A DNA stretch of 64,000 bases, from the NCBI RefSeq assembly GCF_029960785.1, contig NZ_JASBQE010000021.1:62001-126000 (forward strand), given 5' to 3'. This DNA is from Polyangium sp. 15x6. Lineage in GTDB: Bacteria; Myxococcota_A; Polyangia; Polyangiales; Polyangiaceae. Below are positions 8,579 through 16,351 of the stretch, one piece after another. Under the pieces are notes generated by a model. It saw only the letters and a list, made by a program, of their open reading frames with translations, was not told the DNA's origin and made no database searches. How positions within the stretch are numbered: position 1 is the stretch's first letter; each line of letters starts with the position of its first letter. The position numbers and the translations under genes are program-made.

Positions 8579-9972
8579 TGTCGAACGCGGGACTTCTTCT
8601 GGACAGGGCGGAGGCCGTAGACGAGCTCGGGCGCGTGGCAGAGACACGCGAAGACGCGCTCACGCTGCTCGGAGGCGCGATCCTCGCAGGCGTTCCGGGC
8701 CTCGAAGGCGCGCGCCTGCCGCGATTCGAAGGGCCGCCGCGCGATTACTTTCAGAAGGTCGCCGAGATCGTGGAGCAAGGCGGCGGGCGCGCCGGCGTCG
8801 CGGCGCTGCTCTCCGAGGCGTCGCGGCTCTTTCCCGGCAAGAGCGGCAAGGGCCGCGAGGCGGCGGCGCGTGATTCGGCGGCGCCCGCGCTGCCCATTTC
8901 GATCGCGCTCCAGGAGGACCTCGGCGACGAGCAGATCCTCGCGATCGTGAAGGCGTCGCGCGGCGTCGCGGCGTCGCTCGGGCTCCGGGCGGCGCTCGAT
9001 CTCGTGAGCCGCGAGGAAGGGGGCCTGTGCGTGTCGTTCGAAGGCGCGAGCGAGGACGAAGCAGAGGCGATCGTGCGGTCGCTGCGCGCGTCGATCGCGC
9101 CCTCGATGCGCGTTTCGGTCGCGCGCGAGGGCCACGCGTTCCGCGATTATTTCCTCGATCCGCTCCAGGCCGAGGGGCCGGATGGGCAGCGGTTCGTGCT
9201 CGATCACGTGCGAGCCTCGACGCGGCTCGTGGACGTGGCGCAGGCGATCCTCGAGGCGTACGAGGAGGCGTTCTGGCCCATGGGCAAGGGCGAAAAGGCG
9301 CTGCCCGTCGTGGATTTGCGTCGGCCCGGCGAGCGCGGGGCGCGGCGGCTCTTCTCGCAGCAGACGTTGCACGACGCGGGCGTGCGGCCGTTCGATCTGC
9401 TCGAAGTGCACCCGGAGCGGCGCGCGGGCAGCGTGAATCCGTTTCTCTTGACCGAGAGCCTCGCGATGGTGAAGAACCAGATCCTCGAGTTTGCCGGGAC
9501 GCACGCAGGCTTCGAGGTGCAGGCGAACGCGCTCGACGTGCCGACGGAGTACCTCGTGCGGTTTCGCGCGCCGGGGTTCGCCCCGGGATCGCCACCGCGG
9601 CGGATCGAGGAGCACGAGGTCTTGCTCGTGATGCCGCCCGATTTTCCGGTGAAGGCGCCGGAGGCGTATTTCCAGCGCGAGGTGTTCCACCCGAACGTGG
9701 ACGCGAAGACGGGGCTCGTTTGTCTGGGCGTGCTCGCGGAGAGCTACCGGCCCGGGCTGCATTTCGGTACGGTTTGTCAGATGCTCGTCGACATGGCGTC
9801 GTACCGGAACTACGAGCTGCGCGAGTTCTACAACGCCGAGGCCCACGCCTGGGCGTCCTCGCCCGAAGGGCAGGCGGCGATCGTGGCGATCGGCGGGCGC
9901 TCGCGCGGCGAGCTCGAAGGCGGAGCGGCGCGGCGCGCGCGCAGCGTGAGGATCGAGCGGCTCTCGGCATGA
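8578..9972 (+). CDS. Death-like domain / ubiquitin-like (YukD-type) domain / E2 conjugating domain fusion
   Basis: 464 residues; ATG in a TGATG overlap with the E1 stop. Residues about 8-90 form an all-helical N-terminus resembling effector-associated death-like domains (weak call). Residues about 100-190 are alpha/beta. Residues about 200-285 look like a beta-grasp ubiquitin-like domain (PVVDLRRPGERGARRLFSQQ, then TLHDAGVRPFDLLEVHPE). Residues 287-435 are an E2/UBC fold with HPN at 371-373 and the catalytic Cys at about 382 in GLVCLG. The ubiquitin-like domain is internal and lacks a free di-glycine tail, so it is probably a docking module rather than the modifier. It would accept an activated partner from the E1 gene product. 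Confidence 0.88.
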   Translation: MSNAGLLLDRAEAVDELGRVAETREDALTLLGGAILAGVPGLEGARLPRFEGPPRDYFQKVAEIVEQGGGRAGVAALLSEASRLFPGKSGKGREAAARDSAAPALPISIALQEDLGDEQILAIVKASRGVAASLGLRAALDLVSREEGGLCVSFEGASEDEAEAIVRSLRASIAPSMRVSVAREGHAFRDYFLDPLQAEGPDGQRFVLDHVRASTRLVDVAQAILEAYEEAFWPMGKGEKALPVVDLRRPGERGARRLFSQQTLHDAGVRPFDLLEVHPERRAGSVNPFLLTESLAMVKNQILEFAGTHAGFEVQANALDVPTEYLVRFRAPGFAPGSPPRRIEEHEVLLVMPPDFPVKAPEAYFQREVFHPNVDAKTGLVCLGVLAESYRPGLHFGTVCQMLVDMASYRNYELREFYNAEAHAWASSPEGQAAIVAIGGRSRGELEGGAARRARSVRIERLSA

Positions 9973-10568
9973 TCCGAGCGAAGAAGGCGTTCGGCGTGTC
10001 CCCGATCGAGGAGCCGCCGCCGCCCCTCGTGAAGAAAAGCGCGCTCGGTCCGCGCGCCCGCGCGTGGCCGGGAGCGGCGCGCGCGGAGGGGCCCGTGGGC
10101 GTGTTCGTCCGGGAAAACGTGCGCGAGGCGCTGGGGATTTCGTGGGCATTTTCGCGTGAGGTGGAGGAGGGCGGGTTCCTGTTCGGACAGGTGCATCGGG
10201 ACGCGGATGAGCCTTCGCGGTGGCTCGTGGTGGTGACGGAGGTGATCCGGGCCGAGCACGCGGAGGAGGCGCGCGACGCGCTCGTGTTTTCGCCGGAGTC
10301 GTTCGCGTCGATGCGGCGTCACGCCGAGGCGACGCGGGACGAGGCCTCGATCCTCGGGTGGTTTCACACGCACATCGTCACGGGCCCGGAGGATCGGGGT
10401 TTGTCCGTCGTGGACCGGGATCTGCATTTCTCCACGTTCCGAAGGCCCTGGCAGGTGGCGGCGCTCGTCTGCGTGGAGCCGGCGCGGGATCCCGAGGGGC
10501 GCGAGGTCTCGTTTTTCGCGCGGCAGGGCGATTTCCTCGCGCCTTGCGCCGTGGAGGTGCTCGCGTGA
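9969..10568 (+). CDS. JAB/JAMM metal-dependent isopeptidase
   Basis: 199 residues; ATGA overlap with the E2 gene. The full JAMM zinc signature is visible: an upstream Glu in EEGGFLFG (residues 66-67), H133-T-H135 in GWFHTH, then S146xxD149. JAB proteins remove ubiquitin-like proteins from targets or trim their C-termini. Residues 1-45 are a basic, Pro-rich leader that may bind a partner. With the E1 and E2 genes it completes a conjugation/deconjugation set. Confidence 0.9.
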   Translation: MIRAKKAFGVSPIEEPPPPLVKKSALGPRARAWPGAARAEGPVGVFVRENVREALGISWAFSREVEEGGFLFGQVHRDADEPSRWLVVVTEVIRAEHAEEARDALVFSPESFASMRRHAEATRDEASILGWFHTHIVTGPEDRGLSVVDRDLHFSTFRRPWQVAALVCVEPARDPEGREVSFFARQGDFLAPCAVEVLA

Positions 10569-11491
10569 CCGAGCTCGAACGGGGTGCGTCGGGACGAACC
10601 GCGGGGCGGATCGCGCCGGCCACGGCGATCGCGGCGGAGGTGATCGCGTGGGCGAGCGCGCGTGGCGGAGCACGGCCGCGCGGGAAGGCGCCGCTCGGCG
10701 AGATGGGGTTTCCGTCGCTGCTCACGCCGCCCGAGGTCGTGCGATCCGCGGCGGCGGCGCTCGCCTCGATCCACGCGGCGAAGCTCGGCCTGCGCGCGCC
10801 GCCGCTCGGGGATGCGCGGCCGCTCGGGCCCGGGGGCGTCGTGCTCGCGGCGGCCGTGGGGCTCGCAGAGTCGCCCAGCGTGGCGGAGGCGCTCGCGGAG
10901 GCCTGTCCGGAGCTCTCGGGGGCTTGGGATCTCGTGCTGCGGGACGCGATCACGTCGCGCGCGCTCGCGACGTCGATCGACGCGGATCTCGCGGACATGC
11001 TGCGCGCGCGTTCGCCGCTCTCGGCCGCGCTCGGCAGGCCCGCGCCCGGAGGCGAGGACGAGACGATCGCCACGATCGCGGCGCTCGTTCGGCATCCGGA
11101 CGGGAGAAGGTTGGTGGTCCAAACATTCGCGCGGCCGGGCGCTCCGCGGGATGTGCGGCGTTTTCGCGCGGCGGCGATGGAGCGGCTCCGCACGGGGGAC
11201 GCGGGCTTGCTCGATCTGGTGATCGAGGTGTACGAGGCGGCGCTCGTGTTTCACCGGGAGCGCGTGATCGAGGAGATCGCGGCGGCGCGCGGGGTGATCA
11301 CCGGGCGAGGGGATCCGGAGGCGAAGCTCGAGGACGCGCTCGCGGTGGCCGCTTTTTACGGCCCGCTCGGGCGGATCCGGAGGGCGCACGGCGAGCTCGT
11401 GCGAAAGCGCCACGGGCTCGATCTCGAAGGGATGCTCGAAGGGACGCGCCTGTTCCAGCTCGGCGCGCGCTTCTCCGGAGAGGAAACATGA
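10565..11491 (+). CDS. Helical protein of the ubiquitin-like/AAA operon, function unknown
   Basis: 308 residues from a GTG overlapping the JAB stop (GTGA). The sequence is Ala/Leu/Arg-rich and almost wholly helical, with no metal or nucleotide motif. It overlaps the AAA gene start (ATGA), so it is made in step with the ATPase and is probably an adaptor or substrate-recognition subunit. I do not recognise a family by eye; it may belong to the accessory families defined for FtsH-type ternary systems. Confidence 0.7.
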   Translation: MTELERGASGRTAGRIAPATAIAAEVIAWASARGGARPRGKAPLGEMGFPSLLTPPEVVRSAAAALASIHAAKLGLRAPPLGDARPLGPGGVVLAAAVGLAESPSVAEALAEACPELSGAWDLVLRDAITSRALATSIDADLADMLRARSPLSAALGRPAPGGEDETIATIAALVRHPDGRRLVVQTFARPGAPRDVRRFRAAAMERLRTGDAGLLDLVIEVYEAALVFHRERVIEEIAAARGVITGRGDPEAKLEDALAVAAFYGPLGRIRRAHGELVRKRHGLDLEGMLEGTRLFQLGARFSGEET

Positions 11492-13476
11492 GCCGGCCGC
11501 TCGTCTCGCTCGCGCCGCTCGGGGATGCCGAGGCGTTTCAGGATGCGCTGTTCAATGCGCAGGATCAGACGCTGCGGGTTTTGCTCGAAGCGTGGCCCGC
11601 GCTGTCCTTGGAGCCGCTCGCCGAGGTGCTCGATCGGCGCGTGTCGGATCTGCGGATCAAGGTGGTGGTGATCTCCGAGCGCACGCCGGTCTTCTGGCCG
11701 CCGGGGCTCCACCTGAAGGCAGCGCCCGCGCACCCGGAGCCGAAGGCGCCTGCGCCGGTCGCCGCAGCGCCGAAGCCGCCGCCCGTGCCCGCGCGAGCGC
11801 CCGCGGTCGAGGGGCATCCGCAGGCGATCTCGGAGGCGCAGGCCGTGGAGATCGCGTGTGGCGACGAGATCGAGCAGGTCGCGTCGTTCCTGCGCGCGGG
11901 CCTCTCGGCAATGGTCATTTGCGACAAACTCGTCGTGCGGCACCTCTGGCCGCGGATCGTGTCGGCCGCGCGGCTCGATCGGGTGGTGCTGGAGCTGCCG
12001 CCCGAGGACGCGGAAGCGGGGATCGTGCCGCGGGGGCTCCGGCAGATGCAGATCGCGCGGCTGCGGGAGCTGATCTTCGGGCTGAAGGAAGGGCAGGTGC
12101 TGGTGCTGCCGCACCTCGATCTGCTCGTGGCGGCGACCGAGCGCGGGATGTCGAGCGAGGCGCGGGAGATCACGGAGCTCTTGTACGAGGCGCCGGATCG
12201 GCCGCTGCTCGCGTTCGTCGATCGATCGCTCGTGGTGCCGGAGGTCGTGGCGGCGCGTTTTTCCGTGCGGATCTCGCTCTCGGGTTTGCCGCGGGAGGTC
12301 TCGGTGGACGGGCGGCGGGCGCCGGTGGGCGTGGCGCTCGTGACCCAGAAAGAAAGGGCGATGTTCGCCGATTACAGCCCGGCGGAGCTGTTCAAGCAGG
12401 TGGCGGGGCTCAATCCGATCCGCCTGCGGGACGCGATTGCGTACGCGGTGCAGATCGAGGCGCGGCGGGGGCATGGCGAGGCAAACCCCTCGCGCGTCGC
12501 GCGGCTCTACGAGTCGATCCGCGTGTTCAAGGCGCAGACATCCGAGGATTTCGTCATTCCCGACGTCACGATGGACGACATCGGGGGGTACGAGGACGTC
12601 AAAGCCTTGCTCTCGCGGGCGATCAAGCTGCTCGCCGGGGTTTTTCAGCTCCCGGATGACAAGCTGCGACGCGAGCTCATTCCGCGGGGTTTTCTGTTCC
12701 ACGGGCCGCCGGGGACGGGCAAGACGCTGTTCGCGAAGGCGATCGCGAACCAGATGAACGCGACGATCCGCGTCGTGTCCGGGCCGGAGGTGACGGACAT
12801 GTACGTGGGCGAGAGCGAGCGGAAGCTCCGCGCGATCTTCGCCGAGGCGCGGCGGAACGCGCCGAGCGTGGTGGTGTTCGACGAGTTCGATTCGATCGCG
12901 GCCAGGCGCAGCGGGCGGGACGACGGCGGGAGCCGCGCGGGCAACGCGCTCGTCGCGCAGATCCTGACGGAGATGGACGGGTTCCGGCCCGATGTGCCGA
13001 TGCTGGTGATTGGCACGACGAACCGGCTGAACCTCATCGACGAGGCGCTGCTGCGGCCGAGCCGGTTTCAGCCGATCGCCATCGGTTTGCCGGACGAGGC
13101 GGCGAGGCGGCGCATCGCCGAGGTGCACGCGAAGCATTTCCGGATCGAGGTGAGCCCGGCGCTGCTCGACGTGATCGCAGAGGCGACGCACGGGATGAAC
13201 GGCGATCAGATCCGGTCGATCTTCCGGGATGCGTGCGTGGGGCTGTTTTGCGAGACGCCGCCCGTCCCGGCGACGCCCGAGCGGATCGGGTTTCTGGTCG
13301 GCAGGATCCGCGCGGCGGCCGACGAGCAAAGGCTCGAAGGGGCCGCGCCGATCGTGGCGGTGGCCGCGCGCGCGCCGTCGGGGCCCGGGCCGCGGCGGCC
13401 GTCGGGCGCATTGTTCACGCTTTCGTCGGGGAATGGCCCCGGCGGCAATGGGATGTCCGGAGGAGGATCGACGTGA
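11488..13476 (+). CDS. FtsH/Cdc48-like AAA+ ATPase without protease domain
   Basis: 662 residues. A Pro/Ala linker at about 80-110 follows an N-terminal domain. Residues about 115-275 resemble a degenerate first AAA module: a strand like Walker B (VLVLPHLDLL) is present but no Walker A. The second module at about 355-590 is intact: GPPGTGKT (406-413), VVVFDEFDS (461 on), sensor TTN and arginines at LLRPSRF. It is closest in style to FtsH/p97, but no HExxH zinc-protease domain follows; the tail is Gly/Ser/Pro-rich. It probably remodels or unfolds proteins tagged by the neighbouring conjugation genes. Confidence 0.88.
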   Translation: MSRPLVSLAPLGDAEAFQDALFNAQDQTLRVLLEAWPALSLEPLAEVLDRRVSDLRIKVVVISERTPVFWPPGLHLKAAPAHPEPKAPAPVAAAPKPPPVPARAPAVEGHPQAISEAQAVEIACGDEIEQVASFLRAGLSAMVICDKLVVRHLWPRIVSAARLDRVVLELPPEDAEAGIVPRGLRQMQIARLRELIFGLKEGQVLVLPHLDLLVAATERGMSSEAREITELLYEAPDRPLLAFVDRSLVVPEVVAARFSVRISLSGLPREVSVDGRRAPVGVALVTQKERAMFADYSPAELFKQVAGLNPIRLRDAIAYAVQIEARRGHGEANPSRVARLYESIRVFKAQTSEDFVIPDVTMDDIGGYEDVKALLSRAIKLLAGVFQLPDDKLRRELIPRGFLFHGPPGTGKTLFAKAIANQMNATIRVVSGPEVTDMYVGESERKLRAIFAEARRNAPSVVVFDEFDSIAARRSGRDDGGSRAGNALVAQILTEMDGFRPDVPMLVIGTTNRLNLIDEALLRPSRFQPIAIGLPDEAARRRIAEVHAKHFRIEVSPALLDVIAEATHGMNGDQIRSIFRDACVGLFCETPPVPATPERIGFLVGRIRAAADEQRLEGAAPIVAVAARAPSGPGPRRPSGALFTLSSGNGPGGNGMSGGGST

Positions 13477-14639
13477 GTTATCCGGAGGCGACCCTTCGGA
13501 CGGTGGACCGGTTGTCGCGGCTCGCGAAGGAGCTCAAGCGGCAGTTTTTCCTGCGGGACGAGGCCGTCGACATCCTCGTGCTCGGCGCGGTTTGTCAGGA
13601 GCACGTGCTCTTGCTCGGGCCGCCGGGGACGGCGAAGAGTGATTTGCTGACGCGGTTCGCCGAGCAGATCGACGCGCCGAGGTTCCATTACCTGCTCACG
13701 CGGTTCACGGAGCCGGCCGAGATCTTCGGGCCGCTGGATCTGCCGGCATTTCAGGAGGGGCGATACCACGTGCGCACGGAGGGGATGTTGCCTTCGGCGA
13801 CGATCGCGTTCCTCGACGAGGTGTTCCAGGGCGGGAGCGCGATCTTGAACACGCTGCTCACGCTGGTGAACGAGCGCGTATTTCATAATGGTCCCGTCCG
13901 GCAGCGGGTGCCGCTCATGTCGCTCGTCGGCGCCTCGAACGAGCTGCCGGACGATCCGACGCTGAAGGCGTTCGCCGATCGATTCGCCCTCCGCGTGCTG
14001 GCCCCGCCGGCGCCGGACGAGGGGCTCGGCGAATTGCTCGATCGAGGCTGGGACCTGGAAGTCGAGCGGCTCGATGCGGCGAAGAGGAATGAGCGCGGGG
14101 AAGGGACGGCCGTTTTGCCGATGCTGAAGGAGTCGGCGGTGCGGGCGCTGCAATATCACCTCGCCGAGGTGAAGCTCTCCGAGGTGCGGCCGCTGTACGA
14201 GCAGATCCTGCGCGATACACGGGCCGAGGGGCTGGAGCTCTCGGATCGGCGGATCGTGAAGGGGCTCAGGCTCATGGCGGGCGCGGCGCTCCTCGCGGGG
14301 CGGGAGCAGGCGGCGGTCGAGGATCTGTGGCCGATCAAGCACGTGTGGTCGCGGCCGTCGGACGCGCCGATCCTGCGGCGCGTGGTGGAGACGCGGATGG
14401 CCGAGGCCGGAGGCGCGAAGGCGCCGCGGGCGCGCGGGCAAAGGCACATTCTCGCGGATCTCGAGACGCTGGAGGAGCGCGAGGGGAGCCTGCGCGGGGA
14501 GACGGCGATCTCCGCGCATTTGATGGCGCTGAATCGGCTGCGGCGCGAGGTCATTCTGGATCATCCGGACGGGCGGGAGCTCCGGGAGCGAATCGAGGGC
14601 GTCGTGCGCCGCGTGCTCGCGCGGCTCGAGGAGGCGTGA
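13473..14639 (+). CDS. MoxR/RavA-type AAA+ ATPase of the ternary system
   Basis: 388 residues; GTG start overlaps the previous TGA. Walker A is GPPGTAKS (49-56) and Walker B IAFLDEVF (111-118), with the MoxR-style loop NTLLTLVNERVF and sensor GASNELP. MoxR ATPases load or remodel vWA partners; the vWA domain here is in the divergent propeller gene. This supports one machine made from both operons. Confidence 0.9.
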   Translation: MSYPEATLRTVDRLSRLAKELKRQFFLRDEAVDILVLGAVCQEHVLLLGPPGTAKSDLLTRFAEQIDAPRFHYLLTRFTEPAEIFGPLDLPAFQEGRYHVRTEGMLPSATIAFLDEVFQGGSAILNTLLTLVNERVFHNGPVRQRVPLMSLVGASNELPDDPTLKAFADRFALRVLAPPAPDEGLGELLDRGWDLEVERLDAAKRNERGEGTAVLPMLKESAVRALQYHLAEVKLSEVRPLYEQILRDTRAEGLELSDRRIVKGLRLMAGAALLAGREQAAVEDLWPIKHVWSRPSDAPILRRVVETRMAEAGGAKAPRARGQRHILADLETLEEREGSLRGETAISAHLMALNRLRREVILDHPDGRELRERIEGVVRRVLARLEEA

Positions 14640-15415
14640 TGTGCAATCCGCGTCGAGTGGAGGTGACGGCGACACGCGCGATCGTGGAGGCCTGGGAGCG
14701 TGAGGTGCGGCGCGCGGCGTCGCGGACGGGGACGGTGCGTGGCGAGGTGAGGATCCGGCAATCGCTGGCAGGAACGCTCGGTGCGCCGGCGCTGGCCGCG
14801 CTGGAGCGCGCGCTCGACGCGGGAGATCTCGCGTGGCGGGAGGTCCCGGAAGGGTATCGATACGAGATCCACGGGGGATGGGCGCTTTATTCGCCCGACG
14901 ATCGGAGCTTGACGATCGTGGCCACGCAAAGCGAAGAGGTGGTCGGTCGGGGCGAGGCGGAGAGGTGTTTGTCGGGGCGCGTGGAGGAGCGGATCTCGGC
15001 GCGCGGGATGGGGGCGTATTACGACGACGGATACAACGGCCGGACGCGGGCGGCGGCAGACGCGGAGGCGCGGGCCTCGGCAGAGGTCGCGCTCGATGCG
15101 GAGGCGCGGGCGCGCGTCGCGCAGGTGGCGAGCGACGCGGAGGCGGTGGTGCGCGTGGAGCTGGAAGCGGAGGCGGCACGCGCGGCGGAGGCCGATTTCG
15201 AGGCGCGCGCGGCGACGCGGCAAGCGGAGCTCCAGCGGCAAGTGGAGGCGCGCGCGGATCGGGTGTTCGCAGAGGCGCGGCGGGCGTTTCATGCGCTGCT
15301 CGCGCGAGCCTATCGAGACGCGCTGCTCGCCATGGCGCGGCACCGGGGGGCGCAAGGGATTTCAGTGCACGAGGACGGCGATGTCCTCGAAATCGAGTTC
15401 GAGCTGCCGAGGTAG
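14639..15415 (+). CDS. Coiled-coil accessory protein starting MCNPRR
   Basis: 258 residues; ATG shares one base with the MoxR stop. A short alpha/beta N-domain (MCNPRRVEVTATRAIVEAWE) is followed by a central part and a long Ala/Glu/Arg coiled coil at about 140-230, ending in a small beta hairpin (VHEDGDVLEIEFELP). The MCNPRR start looks like an accessory family I associate with MoxR-vWA-FtsH systems; this is from memory. No enzyme motif is visible. Confidence 0.7.
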   Translation: MCNPRRVEVTATRAIVEAWEREVRRAASRTGTVRGEVRIRQSLAGTLGAPALAALERALDAGDLAWREVPEGYRYEIHGGWALYSPDDRSLTIVATQSEEVVGRGEAERCLSGRVEERISARGMGAYYDDGYNGRTRAAADAEARASAEVALDAEARARVAQVASDAEAVVRVELEAEAARAAEADFEARAATRQAELQRQVEARADRVFAEARRAFHALLARAYRDALLAMARHRGAQGISVHEDGDVLEIEFELPR

Positions 15416-15425
15416 GAGGCGCGTC

Positions 15426-15680
15426 ATGCCGACGCTCGTGCGATTTCGATTCAACAAGGTGACGGGGGAGGTCGAGGAGTTCCTGGTCGACGATCAGGAT
15501 CACCACCTGCCCGAGGCCGAGCACGACCGGATCGCCGCCGAGGTCGGGCGGTTTGTCGCGGCATTTCCGCGGTTGCGCGAGGTGGGCCCGGGGGGCACCG
15601 TTTTGCGTGAGGTCGAGGGCGCGCGCGAGGAGCCGGCCGAGGAGGCGGAAGGCGGGCCGCTCGTGCCGGAGGTCGAATGA
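15426..15680 (+). CDS. Small acidic accessory protein
   Basis: 84 residues; ATG at 15426 follows the previous gene by ten bases with a GGAGG site in that gene's end. An N-terminal beta hairpin (MPTLVRFRFNKVTGEVEEFL) leads into a helix (EHDRIAAEVGRFVAAF) and a Glu-rich tail ending in Glu. The size and beta-hairpin/helix layout are ubiquitin-like in scale, but there is no C-terminal glycine, so it is an unlikely modifier unless processed. It overlaps the next gene by ATGA. Confidence 0.7.
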   Translation: MPTLVRFRFNKVTGEVEEFLVDDQDHHLPEAEHDRIAAEVGRFVAAFPRLREVGPGGTVLREVEGAREEPAEEAEGGPLVPEVE

Positions 15681-16351
15681 CGTCGCCGCGGGAGCACTGG
15701 GCGTCGGCCGGGCGGTGCTGGCTGTCGATCGGGGACGAGGACGAGGCGCTCCGGTGCTTCGAGGCGGCCGCGGCGTGGGGGAGCCTCGGGGTGCTGCACG
15801 AGAGAAAAGGACGTTTTCTCGAAGCGGCCCGAGCTTACGAGCGCTCCCAACAATGGGTGGACGCGGCGCGCTGTTTTCACGCGGCGGGGAGATGGGAGCC
15901 GGCGGGGCGATGCCTCGCAAGGGCGGAGCTTCCGATGCGGCGGGCCTGGACGCTGGTGCACGAGATGGGGCTCGTGGCCGAGGCGGAGAAGGTGATCGAC
16001 GCGGCGCCGATGCGCGACGTGGCGGAGACGGTGTCGATGACGCTCGTGCGCGCGCGGTGCGACGTGGCGCGCGGGGATCACGCGGCGGCGGCGAAGAAGC
16101 TTCGAGACGTGTTTCCGGATCTCGCGCGGGTATCGCCGGCGTCGGGATATCGGTGCGTGACGGAATGGGCAGTGCTGATCGGGGAATCGATGCGGCGGCC
16201 GGATCTGTCGGCGCTGGCGCTGGCCGCGGGGCCGCGGGGCGTCGAGGCGGACGAATTGTGGGAGCGCTGGTCTTCGCGGGTGTTCGGGGAGGTGGTGCCG
16301 CCGCCATTCTCGCTGCACGCGCGGGAGGACGAGGAGGCGAACGCCGGATGA
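15677..16351 (+). CDS. TPR-like helical-repeat protein
   Basis: 224 residues of short helix pairs with TPR/SEL-like spacing (GDEDEALRCFEAAAAWGSLG, then FLEAARAYERSQQWVDAARC). Such solenoids bind partner proteins. It is coupled on both sides by ATGA overlaps, consistent with a scaffold for the AAA/MoxR machine. No signal peptide is present, so it is cytoplasmic. Confidence 0.75.
   Translation: MTSPREHWASAGRCWLSIGDEDEALRCFEAAAAWGSLGVLHERKGRFLEAARAYERSQQWVDAARCFHAAGRWEPAGRCLARAELPMRRAWTLVHEMGLVAEAEKVIDAAPMRDVAETVSMTLVRARCDVARGDHAAAAKKLRDVFPDLARVSPASGYRCVTEWAVLIGESMRRPDLSALALAAGPRGVEADELWERWSSRVFGEVVPPPFSLHAREDEEANAG

Noticed and set aside
11488-13476. FtsH protease
   Set aside because: The AAA module is FtsH-like, but no HExxH zinc-peptidase domain or N-terminal TM pair is present.
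15426-15680. This small protein as the ubiquitin-like modifier of the system
   Set aside because: It is small and starts with a beta hairpin, but it ends in an acidic tail with Glu and has no Gly-Gly near its C-terminus.
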